Assembly (NCBI RefSeq): GCF_000952685.1
Contig: NZ_JYHV01000011.1
Location: 248,001-312,000, forward strand
Source of the DNA: Stutzerimonas stutzeri
Lineage (GTDB): Bacteria; Pseudomonadota; Gammaproteobacteria; Pseudomonadales; Pseudomonadaceae
DNA length: 64,000 bases
Direction of reading: 5' to 3'
Shown here piece by piece: positions 17,757 to 26,512 of the stretch. The notes beneath the pieces were generated by a model. It saw only the letters and a list, made by a program, of their open reading frames with translations. It ran no database searches and had not been told where the DNA came from. The first letter of the stretch is position 1, and each line of letters opens with the position of its first letter. The position numbers and the translations under genes are program-made.

Positions 17757-19202
17757 TCAGCGCGCCGATTGGCTCGCGACTGTGTCATGGGCGCGACCAT
17801 AAACGTCGTCCAGCCGTTCGATGTCGTCTTCACCGAGATAGCTACCCGACTGGACCTCGATAATCTCCAACGGAATCTTGCCCGGGTTGGCGAGCCGGTG
17901 AATAGAGGTCACCGGGATATAGGTCGATTGATTTTCGGTCAGCAGGAAGGTCTTGTCATTGCAGGTGACCTGGGCGGTGCCAGAGACGACAATCCAATGC
18001 TCGGCACGATGGTGGTGCATCTGCAGTGACAGCTGTGCGCCTGGGTTGACGCAGATTCGCTTGACCTGGAAGCGGCCGCCCATGTCGACCGAGTCGTACC
18101 AGCCCCAGGGGCGATAAACCGCGCAGTGGTTCTGCGTTTCGGAGCGCTTCATGGCGTCGAGCTTGTTCACGAGCTTCTTGACGTCCTGAACCTTGTCCTT
18201 GTGCGCGATCATGGTCGCGTCTTTGGTTTCGACCACAACGATGTTATCCAGCCCCACGACGGTGACCAGCTTGCCGTTGCCGTGGACCAGGCAGTTGCGG
18301 CTGTCTTCGACGATCACGTCGCCTCTGGTCACGTTGCCGTTTTCGTCCTTTTCAAGTACATCCCATAGCGAGGACCAGGAGCCCACGTCGCTCCAGCCGG
18401 CGGACATCGGCACCACGCAGGCCAGTTCGGTCTTTTCCATGACCGCGTAGTCGATTGAATTGTCGGGGCAGCAGGCGAAGGTCGCCGGGTCGATCAGTAC
18501 TTCGTCACCGTTCTTGGCGCTGCGCTCCAACGCAACCCAGCAAGTGTCGTAAATATCCGGGTCGTGCTTCTTCAATTCTTCCAGGAATACGCTGGCGCGG
18601 AACAGGAACATGCCACTGTTCCAGTAATAGTCGCCTGACTCGACGTATTGCTGGGCACGCGCTTCGTCTGGCTTCTCGACGAAGTTGGTGACACGGTTGA
18701 CGCCTTCGGGCAGGCCGTTACGCTCGGTATGGTCGCACTTGATATAGCCGTAACCGGTCTCAGGACTGGTGGCAGGAATGCCGAACAGCACCATCTCACC
18801 GTTTTCCGCGGCGTTGGTGGCAAGAGCTAGGGAACGCTGGAACGCCTTATGATCTTCGATTACATGATCCGCGGGCAGTACCAGCAGCAGTTCGTCACGG
18901 CCATCCTCGATCAATTTCATCGCGGCAATCGCGATGGCTGGGGCAGTGTTGCGGCCGAAGGGCTCGAGCATCAGGCCCTGAATACCCAGCTTGCGTGCCG
19001 CCAGTTGCTCCTTGACGATGAAGCGATGCTCCTGGTTGCAAACCAGCAGAGGCGGCTGCATACCTTCAAAAGCGAGTCGTTCAATGGTTTGCTGGAACAG
19101 CGTCTGTTCAGCCGTCAACGCGAGGAATTGTTTGGGGAATGCTTTGCGAGAAAGAGGCCAGAGTCGGGAACCGCTGCCGCCTGAGAGGATGACCGGAATC
19201 AT
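17757..19202 (-). CDS. Mannose-1-phosphate guanylyltransferase / mannose-6-phosphate isomerase
   Basis: Predicted 481 aa from the ATG at 19202 (MIPVILSGGSGSRLWPLSRK); the longer N-terminus is unlikely. It is a bifunctional enzyme of GDP-mannose synthesis. The N-terminal ~350 residues form the nucleotidyltransferase with the pyrophosphorylase signature GGSGSRLWPLSRKAFPKQFL and FVEKPDEARAQQYV. The C-terminal ~130 residues form a type II phosphomannose-isomerase cupin with the metal-binding cluster QMHHHRAEHWIVVSG. The length equals AlgA, but PslB and WbpW are close paralogs. No alginate, Psl or O-antigen genes are adjacent, so the pathway served cannot be decided. Substrate flow is fructose-6-P to mannose-6-P and mannose-1-P to GDP-mannose. 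Confidence 0.93.
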   Translation of the reverse strand: MIPVILSGGSGSRLWPLSRKAFPKQFLALTAEQTLFQQTIERLAFEGMQPPLLVCNQEHRFIVKEQLAARKLGIQGLMLEPFGRNTAPAIAIAAMKLIEDGRDELLLVLPADHVIEDHKAFQRSLALATNAAENGEMVLFGIPATSPETGYGYIKCDHTERNGLPEGVNRVTNFVEKPDEARAQQYVESGDYYWNSGMFLFRASVFLEELKKHDPDIYDTCWVALERSAKNGDEVLIDPATFACCPDNSIDYAVMEKTELACVVPMSAGWSDVGSWSSLWDVLEKDENGNVTRGDVIVEDSRNCLVHGNGKLVTVVGLDNIVVVETKDATMIAHKDKVQDVKKLVNKLDAMKRSETQNHCAVYRPWGWYDSVDMGGRFQVKRICVNPGAQLSLQMHHHRAEHWIVVSGTAQVTCNDKTFLLTENQSTYIPVTSIHRLANPGKIPLEIIEVQSGSYLGEDDIERLDDVYGRAHDTVASQSAR

Positions 19203-19900
19203 ATTGTTTCTCCTGAATCGTTGAGAAGGGGATTTCTTCTTGTCCATTTGGGCGGCCAGAGGTCTGGTGCTCGCCGTACGCTTCTGAGTCGAGCCTTCAG
19301 GCGGCGTGCGCCGTCAAGCTCCGTTCTCCAGCAGGGAAACTGCTTTCGGGGCGAACTGCTTGCTCCGAGCCTGAACGGGGAAATTCTGTCGACTGGCCGA
19401 TAACCGCCGAAGGTGAAGCTGCGGCACTGATTGCCGCTTTGAAATGGAATGGCTGCAGGCCCCCTATCGATCTGGCGCAGGTGGATGCGCGCTGACTTCG
19501 ATGGCGTTCCGTCTGACTGGGTTGGTGCGGTTGGCAAAGTGCGATGAGCGTCGACCCTGCTTTGATTCGGCCTGTCTGGCCTCGACTGGTCACACCCGAC
19601 GATCTCCGAGGATTGTCTTGGCTGACACATTGAAAACTCTGTTGTGAATTCCACTGCACGTTCATGTGCGACGTCCCTTTCCGCCTGGAAATGCCGGTAC
19701 GCGCTTATGATTGCTGACGCCTTCGGATAGTTCCCTGGGCAATTGCCGCTGATCGGAGAGTTTTTGCGGGTAGGGTCAGCGCACACGCTAGCCCGCATTG
19801 CAGACGACACGGGAAATTTCAGGCGTGTGGCCAGTCAGCGATGAATGGTGCTGTGAAATGAATCAGGATCAGAAAAGCTGGAACGGGGAAGAGCAGGAGA
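19203..19900. other. Long non-coding region upstream of the guanylyltransferase gene
   Basis: About 700 bp between the start of the guanylyltransferase gene (leftward) and the 3' end of yaaA (also leftward). Frames here (for example 19199-19810 on the minus strand) read as unstructured, low-quality protein. It could be an extended regulatory region or the remains of a decayed gene. No clear sigma-22 (AlgU) promoter was recognised by eye. Confidence 0.5.
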
Positions 19901-19929
19901 GCCCCCTCGGCTTTTTTTAACGAGGGGGC
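19901..19929. terminator. Hairpin downstream of yaaA
   Basis: Perfect 9-bp stem GCCCCCTCG / CGAGGGGGC with an 11-nt T-rich loop, 24 bp past the yaaA stop. There is no T-run after the stem on either strand; the Ts are in the loop. Terminator or 3'-end stabiliser is the best guess. Confidence 0.5.
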
Positions 19930-19953
19930 GAAAGTGATCCAGTCGACGTGGTT

Positions 19954-20730
19954 TCAGGCATGCGGGTCGCGCAGAAATACCAGATGATCAGCCGAGGAAT
20001 CATCAGGGCTGTAGCGATAGCCATCGTAGTTGAAATGCTTTAGCTGCTCGGGCTGGTGGATGCGCTCCTTGATCACGTACCGGCTCATCAAACCTCGCGC
20101 TTTCTTGGCATAGAAGCTGATGATCTTGTACTGGCCGTTCTTCATGTCCTTGAAATCAACGTCGATTATCCGCGCGTTCAAGGCGTTACGTTTTACGGCC
20201 CCGAAATATTCATTCGAAGCCAGGTTGAGCAGTACGTCATCGCCCTGTATCGCCAACGCCTCGTTTAGCCAGCCGCTGATACGCTCGCCCCAGAAGGCAT
20301 ACAGATCCTTGCCACGAGCGTTGGGCAGCTTGGTTCCCATTTCCAGCCGATAGGGCTGCATCAGGTCGAGCGGACGCAGAACGCCGTAGAGCCCTGACAG
20401 CATTCGCAGATGCTTCTGGGCGAAATCGAAATCCTGCTCGGAAAAATCAATGGCATTCAATCCGGTATAGACGTCGCCCTTGAAGGCAAGGAGCGCCTGC
20501 TTAGCGTTGGTCGGGGTGAATTCGGCCGTCCAGCTTCCGTAGCGGGCGACGTTGAGTGCGGCGAGCTTGTCCGAAAGGTGCATGAGTTCGCTGATCTGCT
20601 GCGGTGACAGGTCGCGCAGTTGATCGATCAATTGCTGAGCGTGGTCGAGATGTTCGGGTTGGGTGAAGCGTTTGGTCGTCGGTGGGGTGTCGTAATCCAG
20701 AGTCTTGGCCGGCGAAATCACCATCAGCAT
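19954..20730 (-). CDS. yaaA: Peroxide stress protein YaaA
   Basis: Predicted 258 aa, the full family length (DUF328/UPF0246). YaaA limits free intracellular iron and so lowers Fenton damage under H2O2 stress; in E. coli it belongs to the OxyR regulon, and related proteins bind DNA. Family signatures are the N-terminus [11 protein letters not shown], the central GDVYTGLNA and [28 protein letters not shown], and the C-terminal [16 protein letters not shown]. An AAAGGAG ribosome-binding site lies 8 nt before the ATG at 20730. The gene diverges from the metal exporter gene to its right, which is a suggestive pairing for metal and oxidative stress. Confidence 0.94.
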   Translation of the reverse strand: MLMVISPAKTLDYDTPPTTKRFTQPEHLDHAQQLIDQLRDLSPQQISELMHLSDKLAALNVARYGSWTAEFTPTNAKQALLAFKGDVYTGLNAIDFSEQDFDFAQKHLRMLSGLYGVLRPLDLMQPYRLEMGTKLPNARGKDLYAFWGERISGWLNEALAIQGDDVLLNLASNEYFGAVKRNALNARIIDVDFKDMKNGQYKIISFYAKKARGLMSRYVIKERIHQPEQLKHFNYDGYRYSPDDSSADHLVFLRDPHA

Positions 20731-20865
20731 GCATCGGTCTCCTTTAATGTGCGCTGATTTTAGGCGTTAAGCCTGGCCGGGCTCTACCTATGGATTCGAT
20801 TGAGAAGAAAGGTTGACCTTGCCGAGGCGCAGGGGGCCAAACTTGCTGGTGGAAAAGGAGCAATT

Positions 20866-21864
20866 ATGACCGACTGCAATCATTCTCATTGGGAGCAATC
20901 CCATGACTACCGCCCCCTCGAGCAAGGCGCCGAGCGGCAGACCTGGGCCGTAGTGGGACTGACGGGGTTGACCATGGCGGCCGAGATTTTCGCCGGCTAC
21001 TTATTCAACTCCATGGCGTTGCTTGCCGATGGATGGCATATGGCTTCGCACATGGTGGCTATCGGCATGGCAGCGATCGCCTATCTCTTGGCCCGTCGCT
21101 ATGCTCATGATCGGCGCTTCACCTTCGGGACCTGGAAGATCGAGGTCCTGGCGGGCTTCTCCAGTGCGGTGCTGCTGGTGGTGGTGGCGCTGATGATGAT
21201 CATCGAGTCGCTGTCGCGCTTCTGGTCGCCAGCGCTGATCGGCTTCGATGAAGCGTTATGGGTGGCCGTGATCGGGCTACTGGTCAATCTGCTGTCGGCC
21301 TGGTTGTTGCGAGATCAGCACGACCACCATGCTCATCACGATCACGATCACGATCACGATCACGATCACGATCACGATCACGATCACGATCACGATCACT
21401 CGGAGGCGCCAGGACGTGACCTTAATCGCCATGCTGCATTCATTCACGTGCTGACTGACGCGATGACCTCGGTAGCTGCAATTGTCGCCTTGCTGGGAGG
21501 CAAGTATCTGGGCTGGAACTGGCTGGACCCGCTGATGGGTATCATCGGGGCGATCGTCATTCTGGTTTGGGCCAAGGGCCTGTTGCGCGACACCGGAAAG
21601 GCGTTGCTGGATCGGGAAATGGACGATCCGCTGGTGCGGCGTGTGCAGAGGCAACTGGAGGCGGTGCCCGATACCGAAGTGACCGACCTGCATCTGTGGC
21701 GAGTAGGGCGAGCGCAATACAGCTGCATTGTCACCATCGTTACTCACCAAGAGTACTCAGCGGATCGCTACAAGGCCGAACTGGCAGGCTTCTCAGAGTT
21801 GGTTCACGTGACCGCGGAAGTGAATCGGTGTGGCAAAAACGCACAGGTTGATTACTCAGCCTAG
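20866..21864 (+). CDS. Cation diffusion facilitator (DmeF-type Co/Ni or Zn exporter)
   Basis: Predicted 332 aa. The ATG at 20866 has AAAGGAG upstream; the longer frame from 20800 is not needed. It is a six-transmembrane CDF protein: segments begin near residues 28, 55 and 90, with the transport-site motif SMALLADGWHMASH carrying the first Asp/His pair and HAAFIHVLTDAMTSV the second. The cytoplasmic loop between segments 4 and 5 contains HDHHAH followed by an unbroken (His-Asp)10-His run, a metal-buffering loop. A soluble C-terminal domain follows (VTDLHLWRVGRAQYSCIVTI). A His-rich loop with this HxLTDA block is typical of DmeF, but substrate choice among Co, Ni and Zn is not provable by eye. 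Confidence 0.88.
   Translation: MTDCNHSHWEQSHDYRPLEQGAERQTWAVVGLTGLTMAAEIFAGYLFNSMALLADGWHMASHMVAIGMAAIAYLLARRYAHDRRFTFGTWKIEVLAGFSSAVLLVVVALMMIIESLSRFWSPALIGFDEALWVAVIGLLVNLLSAWLLRDQHDHHAHHDHDHDHDHDHDHDHDHDHDHSEAPGRDLNRHAAFIHVLTDAMTSVAAIVALLGGKYLGWNWLDPLMGIIGAIVILVWAKGLLRDTGKALLDREMDDPLVRRVQRQLEAVPDTEVTDLHLWRVGRAQYSCIVTIVTHQEYSADRYKAELAGFSELVHVTAEVNRCGKNAQVDYSA
21337..21399 (+). repeat. In-frame hexanucleotide tandem repeat (CACGAT)10.5
   Basis: Ten perfect CACGAT units plus a final CAC, encoding (His-Asp)10-His inside the CDF transporter loop. A unit length of six keeps the reading frame when copies are gained or lost, so the locus can vary in metal-loop length without inactivation. Confidence 0.97.
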
Positions 21865-21974
21865 CGATCCATTAGAGCTGCGCCAAGGGCAATTCGTCAT
21901 TTACATAAAAAAACCTCACTGGGTAGAAAAAGACTTTTTACTGTCATCTGTTTTGCGGTATTACCTCATCAAGA

Positions 21975-22003
21975 CCGCCGAAACCTGCACTCACAGGTGG
22001 CGG
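21975..22003 (+). promoter_or_regulatory. Hairpin in the leader of the PhoH-like gene
   Basis: Stem ACCTG/CAGGT with a CACTCA loop, extended by CCGCC/GGCGG with a 3-nt bulge on the 5' side. It lies ~120 bp before the PhoH-like start and has no T-run, so it is a structured leader rather than a clear terminator of the CDF gene. Its role is unknown. Confidence 0.35.
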
Positions 22004-22121
22004 CCTCTGGGTGGCCCCAAGCCCCTGCCTCCCAAGTCCGCTCACCTTGCGCACGGTGGTTTTCTCTTCGGCGGAGAGCTTTTGGCCCTCCGTCGTCCCG
22101 GCTCCGAAAAGGTGATCGCGT

Positions 22122-23510
22122 ATGGATGATTACGGCAGACCCCGCGCAACGCAGCCCACGCTCTACGTTCTTGATACCAACGTTCTGATTCACGATCCCA
22201 ACGCGTTATTGAATTTCCAGGAACACCAGGTCGCGATTCCAATGACTGTGCTGGAAGAGCTGGACCAGCTCAAGACTGGCAAGCACTCTGTGGCTGCCGA
22301 GTGCCGGCAGGCGATCCGTCTGATCGACAAGGTGCTAGGCGACGCCACCCCCGAAGAGGTCGAGCTCGGCGTGCCGATTCAGCGCGAGAAAAGTGGGCCG
22401 TGCGGCAGCCTTTCCATCCTCATGAGCAAGGGCGCTGACTCCAGTGCGCTTCCTGAGGATCTCAACGACAACAAGATCATCAACCAGGTTGTGGACCTGC
22501 AGCGGCGTAGGGCTGGCGTTCCGGTGGTGCTGGTGACCAATGACATCAACATGCGACTGAAGGCGCGTGCTTGTGGTGTTGCTTCGGAGGATTACCACAC
22601 CGATAAGCTGGTAGATGATGTAGGGCAGCTGTCACGTGGCTATCACAGCCTGAGCGGGTCGTTCTGGGATCGCGTCAGCAAGGTCGATACGCATCAGGGG
22701 CACGGGCGGACCTGGCATCGTGTGCAGTTGATCGACAACCTGCCAGCGGTGCATGTCAACGAGTTCATCCTCGATGAGCAGGGCTTCGTCGGCTGGATCA
22801 AGGGCATCAAGGCTGACGAGCTGCTGCTGCTCGACATGCACCAGGAACCGCTGCTGCACCAAGAAGCCTGGGGCCTGCGGCCGCGTGATATCCATCAGGC
22901 CCTGGCGCTGTTCGCCTTGCTCGATCCGGACATTCACCTGGTCAACCTGTCAGGTGCGGCAGGGTCCGGCAAGACCATCCTGGCACTGGCTGCGGCTATC
23001 GAGCAGACCGTGGTGAGCAAGCGTTACCGTCGAATCATCGCAACGCGTAGCGTGCAGGGGCTGGACGAGGACATCGGCTTCCTGCCGGGCACCGAAGCGG
23101 AAAAAATGGAACCCTGGCTCGGCGCAATCACCGATAACCTCGAAGCGCTGCACATAGACGACGAAAGCACCCACGGCAGCGTGGACTACATCCTGCAGAA
23201 GGTGCCCTTGCAGTTCAAATCGCTGAATTACATCCGTGGCCGCAGCTTCCAGCAGAGTTTGATACTGATCGACGAATGCCAGAACCTCACGCCGCACCAG
23301 ATGAAAACCATCATCACGCGGGCTGGCAGTGGGTCTAAAGTCGTCTGTCTGGGGAATCTGGCGCAGATCGATACGCCCTATCTATCGGCCACAAGTTCCG
23401 GGCTGACCTATCTCACGGAGCGCTTCAAGGACTTTCCGCACGGCATGCACATTACCCTGCAGGGTGTCCCCCGCTCGATATTGGCGGAATACGCCGAGGC
23501 TCATATGTAG
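22122..23510 (+). CDS. PIN-PhoH fusion ATPase (PhoH2-like)
   Basis: Predicted 462 aa. An N-terminal PIN ribonuclease domain (LYVLDTNVLIHDPNALLNF, with further acidic residues at VLEELDQLK and LVTNDINMRLKARA) is fused to a PhoH P-loop ATPase. Walker A is GAAGSGKT near residue 287 and Walker B-like LILIDECQNLTPHQMKT lies near 390. PhoH2 proteins with this layout have been reported as RNA helicase/ribonucleases. It is a single full-length protein, longer than plain PhoH (~350 aa). It is followed by a repeat-flanked hairpin and then moaC on the same strand. Confidence 0.92.
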   Translation: MDDYGRPRATQPTLYVLDTNVLIHDPNALLNFQEHQVAIPMTVLEELDQLKTGKHSVAAECRQAIRLIDKVLGDATPEEVELGVPIQREKSGPCGSLSILMSKGADSSALPEDLNDNKIINQVVDLQRRRAGVPVVLVTNDINMRLKARACGVASEDYHTDKLVDDVGQLSRGYHSLSGSFWDRVSKVDTHQGHGRTWHRVQLIDNLPAVHVNEFILDEQGFVGWIKGIKADELLLLDMHQEPLLHQEAWGLRPRDIHQALALFALLDPDIHLVNLSGAAGSGKTILALAAAIEQTVVSKRYRRIIATRSVQGLDEDIGFLPGTEAEKMEPWLGAITDNLEALHIDDESTHGSVDYILQKVPLQFKSLNYIRGRSFQQSLILIDECQNLTPHQMKTIITRAGSGSKVVCLGNLAQIDTPYLSATSSGLTYLTERFKDFPHGMHITLQGVPRSILAEYAEAHM

Positions 23511-23516
23511 CGGCTT

Positions 23517-23593
23517 CTGGAAGTTGGAAGCCAACCGCGTGCTAAGGCGGTATCGAGCACACTGGCTTCCAGCTTCCAGCTTCCAGCTTCCAG
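23517..23593. repeat. CTTCCAG heptamer array forming an inverted repeat
   Basis: Four perfect tandem CTTCCAG units occupy 23566-23593. The first two, with the preceding TGG, are inverted relative to CTGGAAGTTGGAAGCCA at 23517-23533 (16 of 17 positions complementary, one G-T), giving a long stem just after the PhoH-like stop. A smaller relative is at 52458-52470. It is probably a dispersed intergenic repeat that doubles as an mRNA 3' hairpin. Confidence 0.8.
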
Positions 23594-23636
23594 CTGAGCT
23601 AAACTCGGGGACCCGACAGTTTCAGCAGGATTGCAA

Positions 23637-24107
23637 ATGCTCACCCACCTCGATTCCCAGGGCAGGGCCAACATGGTCGACGTCACCGCCAAAGCCGTTA
23701 CGGCACGTGAAGCGGTGGCGGAGGCGAAGGTCCGTATGCGCCCCGAAACCTTGCAGATGATCCAACAGGGTGGACATCCCAAGGGCGACGTTTTTGCGGT
23801 CGCCCGTATCGCCGGCATCCAGGCCGCGAAGAAAACCCATGAACTGATTCCTCTGTGTCATCCGTTGCTGCTCACCAGCATCAAGGTCGAGCTGCAACCG
23901 CTGGGCGACGACTGCGTACGGATCGAGGCTCGCTGCAAACTGGCTGGCCAGACCGGCGTGGAAATGGAGGCGTTGACCGCCGCAAGCATCGCTGCGCTGA
24001 CGATCTATGACATGTGCAAGGCTGTCGACAAAGGCATGATCGTCGAGGGCATTCGGCTGTTGGAAAAACTCGGTGGAAAGAGCGGCCATTGGCAGGTGCC
24101 GGCATGA
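23637..24107 (+). CDS. moaC: Cyclic pyranopterin monophosphate synthase MoaC
   Basis: Predicted 156 aa. With MoaA it makes cPMP, the first intermediate of molybdenum cofactor. Family blocks are visible: [50 protein letters not shown] (holding the conserved His/Cys active-site segment) and [28 protein letters not shown]. The ATG at 23637 has AGGA seven bases upstream and is preferred over the TTG at 23631. It overlaps moaD by 4 bp, so the trio moaC-moaD-moaE is an operon. moaA is not in this window. Confidence 0.97.
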   Translation: MLTHLDSQGRANMVDVTAKAVTAREAVAEAKVRMRPETLQMIQQGGHPKGDVFAVARIAGIQAAKKTHELIPLCHPLLLTSIKVELQPLGDDCVRIEARCKLAGQTGVEMEALTAASIAALTIYDMCKAVDKGMIVEGIRLLEKLGGKSGHWQVPA

Positions 24108-24352
24108 TTCAGGTGCAGTATTTCGCCCGCTATCGTGAGGCGCTTGGGCTCGATGTGGAGCAATTGGAGTGGGATGCCTCTTTGCAACACGTAGACGACC
24201 TACGCTTGCTGCTATTGGCGCGGGGCAACGAATGGGCGGTGCTAGGCGAGCAAAACCTGATGTGCGCTCGCAATCAGGAGCTATGCGACCTGGACGAGCC
24301 GCTGGCAGACGGCGATGAAGTCGCATTTTTCCCCACTGTGACCGGAGGCTGA
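24104..24352 (+). CDS. moaD: Molybdopterin synthase sulfur carrier subunit MoaD
   Basis: Predicted 82 aa, ubiquitin-like fold. The ATG at 24104 overlaps the moaC stop (ATGA). The sequence begins [14 protein letters not shown] and ends in the required C-terminal Gly-Gly (VTGG), which is adenylated by a MoeB-type enzyme and thiocarboxylated. Sulfur is then passed to cPMP in the MoaD-MoaE complex. It is followed 2 bp later by moaE. Confidence 0.96.
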   Translation: MIQVQYFARYREALGLDVEQLEWDASLQHVDDLRLLLLARGNEWAVLGEQNLMCARNQELCDLDEPLADGDEVAFFPTVTGG

Positions 24353-24354
24353 CC

Positions 24355-24810
24355 ATGGGCGTGCGTGTACAGCAGACCCCTTTCGACCCAGGCGCCGAAC
24401 TCAACGCGTTACATGCGTCGAACCTCGGTATCGGTGCAGTGACTGGATTTGTCGGTTACGTCCGCGATTTCAACGATGGCCAGGACGTAGCAGGGATGTT
24501 TCTCGAGCACGCGCCCGGAATGACGGAGAAGGCATTGCTGAAGATCATTGAGGAGGCAGCCGCACGTTGGCCTTTGCTCAAGCTGGAGATTCTGCACCGG
24601 GTCGGACGACTCGAGCCGGGGGAGCCAATCGTCTTCGTCGGCGCCGCCAGCGCCCATCGTGAGGCGGCGTTCGATGGCTGCCGATTCGTGATGGATTACT
24701 TGAAAACCCGCGCGCCGTTCTGGAAGAAAGAAGACACCCCGTCAGGCCCGCGTTGGGTCGAAGGCCGCTGCAGCGATCAGGCTGCGGCGCAGCGGTGGGA
24801 TCAGTCGTAG
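24355..24810 (+). CDS. moaE: Molybdopterin synthase catalytic subunit MoaE
   Basis: Predicted 151 aa, normal length. It converts cPMP to molybdopterin using two MoaD thiocarboxylates. Conserved segments are GAVTGFVGYVRDFNDG, MFLEHAPGMTEKAL, LEILHRVGRLEPGEPIVFVGAASAHREAAFDGCRFVMDYLK and the catalytic lysine region TRAPFWKKE. It directly follows moaD (2-bp gap) and ends ~115 bp before a strong terminator. Confidence 0.97.
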   Translation: MGVRVQQTPFDPGAELNALHASNLGIGAVTGFVGYVRDFNDGQDVAGMFLEHAPGMTEKALLKIIEEAAARWPLLKLEILHRVGRLEPGEPIVFVGAASAHREAAFDGCRFVMDYLKTRAPFWKKEDTPSGPRWVEGRCSDQAAAQRWDQS

Positions 24811-24925
24811 TGGGTCAGCCAAGCTAATGAAGTACACGACTTATTTCAGCTAAGGCATTCGCCGGACAGCACTGATTGGGTTCAGAAACATGTGGCGGGT
24901 TTGAACGGCGATTGCGCAAGGCAAT

Positions 24926-24961
24926 AAAAAAGGCGAAGCCATCAGTGGCTTCGCCTTTTTT
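24926..24961. terminator. Bidirectional terminator between moaE and rhlB
   Basis: A 16-bp perfect stem AAAAAAGGCGAAGCCA / TGGCTTCGCCTTTTTT with a TCAG loop, A-run on one side and T-run on the other. It serves the convergent moaCDE and rhlB transcripts. Confidence 0.92.
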
Positions 24962-24989
24962 ACTGCACATAGTTAGGTGCTATTGGTGT

Positions 24990-26393
24990 CTAACGCTTGG
25001 GCGGGACGGGAGCCAGAAGTTCGGCTGGAGGCATCTCACAGCTGATCTTGCGTCCTAGCAATGTTTCGATCGCTGGCAAGGCAAAGGCGTCATCCTCGCC
25101 GGCGAAGCTGATCGAGGTTCCGGTGGCGCCGGCCCGACCGGTGCGGCCGATGCGGTGCACGTAATCGTCAGGCACTTCCGGCAGGGTGAAATTGATTACG
25201 TGGCTGATGCCATCGACGTGAATGCCACGGCCCGCGACATCGGTCGCCACCATGACGCGAATCTTGCCCTCGCGAAAGCCTTCCAGTGCGCGGATACGTT
25301 TGTGCTGGGGTACGTCGCCAGACATCTGTACGGCGCTGATTCCGTCGCGGGTCAGGCGTTCCTCGATACGGCGAACCTCGTCCTTGCGGTTGGCGAATAC
25401 CATCACGCGGGTCCAGTCGTTCTGAGTGATCAGGTTGTAGAGCAGTTTGTATTTATCGCTGCCCGCTACGGCGTAAACGTGTTGCTCGACGGTGTCGCTG
25501 GCCACATGTTCCGCTTCGATTTCGACGATCGCCGGGTCAGTGGTCCACTGTTTGGCCAGATTCATCACGTCTTCAGTGAAGGTGGCGGAGAACAGCAGCG
25601 TCTGGCGTTCGCTCTTCGGCGGGGTTTGGCGGATGATTTGGCGAACCTGTGGAATGAAGCCCATGTCGAGCATGCGGTCGGCTTCATCAAGGACCAGTAC
25701 CTCGACCATGTCCAGGTGCACTTCGCCGCGCTGGTTGAAATCCAGTAGCCGCCCCGGTGTGGCAACCAGAATGTCGCAATAGCGACTTTCCAACGCTTTG
25801 AGTTGCTTGTCGAAGTCCATTCCGCCGACGAAGCTCATCACGTTCAAACCGGTGTATTTGGTCAGGTTCAGCGCGTCGTTGGCAATCTGCACCACCAGTT
25901 CGCGTGTCGGCGCGATGATCAGCGCGCGAGGCTCACCCATGTAGCGGTCGCTGGGTGGTGGGGTTTGCAACAACTGGGTGATCGTCGAGATTAGGAACGC
26001 AGCGGTTTTGCCGGTTCCCGTCTGGGCGCGACCGATCGCATCACTGCCTTTGAGCGTGAAGCCCAGAACCTGCGCCTGGATTGGTGTGCAGTAAGGGAAA
26101 CCGAGATCGTGGATGGCGTGCATCAGCTCGGGGGCGAGCTTGAAGTCGTGAAAACGGGTCTTGCCCTCGGCTGGCTCGACTTGGAAGTCTTCCAGTTTCC
26201 AAGCTGGCGCGGGTGGTGCGGCGGGTTTGCGTGAACGCTCCCGGCGGGGCTTGGTTTCCGTTGCTGCAGGTGCGTCCGCTCTCGCTTCGAGTTGCGCAGG
26301 CGTATCGGTAGGCTTCGAGGTGTCGCTGGCGGGCTGGGCGGTAGGTAGCTCTGCCGGGCCTTTGCCAAAGATTTTCTTAAGTGCTTTGAGCAC
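24990..26393 (-). CDS. rhlB: ATP-dependent RNA helicase RhlB
   Basis: Predicted 467 aa. The GTG at 26393 ([12 protein letters not shown]) is preferred because GAGAAGAA lies just upstream; a TTG at 26438 is an alternative. All DEAD-box motifs are present: [11 protein letters not shown] (Q), AQTGTGKT (I), PTRELVVQI (Ia), [12 protein letters not shown] (II), LFSATF (III), ATDVAGRGI (V) and [10 protein letters not shown] (VI). The first ~80 residues are Ala/Pro/Thr-rich and basic, as in pseudomonad RhlB. RhlB unwinds structured RNA for the degradosome. The name rests on the N-terminal LKKIFG start and synteny, because other DEAD-box paralogs share the core. Confidence 0.9.
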   Translation of the reverse strand: MLKALKKIFGKGPAELPTAQPASDTSKPTDTPAQLEARADAPAATETKPRRERSRKPAAPPAPAWKLEDFQVEPAEGKTRFHDFKLAPELMHAIHDLGFPYCTPIQAQVLGFTLKGSDAIGRAQTGTGKTAAFLISTITQLLQTPPPSDRYMGEPRALIIAPTRELVVQIANDALNLTKYTGLNVMSFVGGMDFDKQLKALESRYCDILVATPGRLLDFNQRGEVHLDMVEVLVLDEADRMLDMGFIPQVRQIIRQTPPKSERQTLLFSATFTEDVMNLAKQWTTDPAIVEIEAEHVASDTVEQHVYAVAGSDKYKLLYNLITQNDWTRVMVFANRKDEVRRIEERLTRDGISAVQMSGDVPQHKRIRALEGFREGKIRVMVATDVAGRGIHVDGISHVINFTLPEVPDDYVHRIGRTGRAGATGTSISFAGEDDAFALPAIETLLGRKISCEMPPAELLAPVPPKR

Positions 26394-26512
26394 GGTTTCT
26401 TCTCTGTCTATAAAGGTTCGCCCGCCAGTGTAATGCAAGAAGCAGATACGGCGAAGACTTGCTCAGGCCGGCACTGCGGTTGCCCGGGGCGCGCTGCACA
26501 TGCTGCGCCTGC

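Noticed and set aside
17757..19202. Alginate operon
   Set aside because: Only the bifunctional GDP-mannose enzyme is present; none of the other alginate genes is nearby and paralogs in other polysaccharide pathways look the same.
19199..19810. 203-aa minus-strand frame in the long gap before the guanylyltransferase gene
   Set aside because: Unstructured composition, many Ser/Arg/Pro, no ribosome-binding site and no family likeness.
21337..21399. CRISPR-like array
   Set aside because: Units are contiguous 6-bp repeats with no spacers, in frame in a transporter gene.
23566..23593. CRISPR or iteron origin
   Set aside because: Four 7-bp direct repeats without spacers and without replication or cas genes nearby; better read as a dispersed intergenic repeat.
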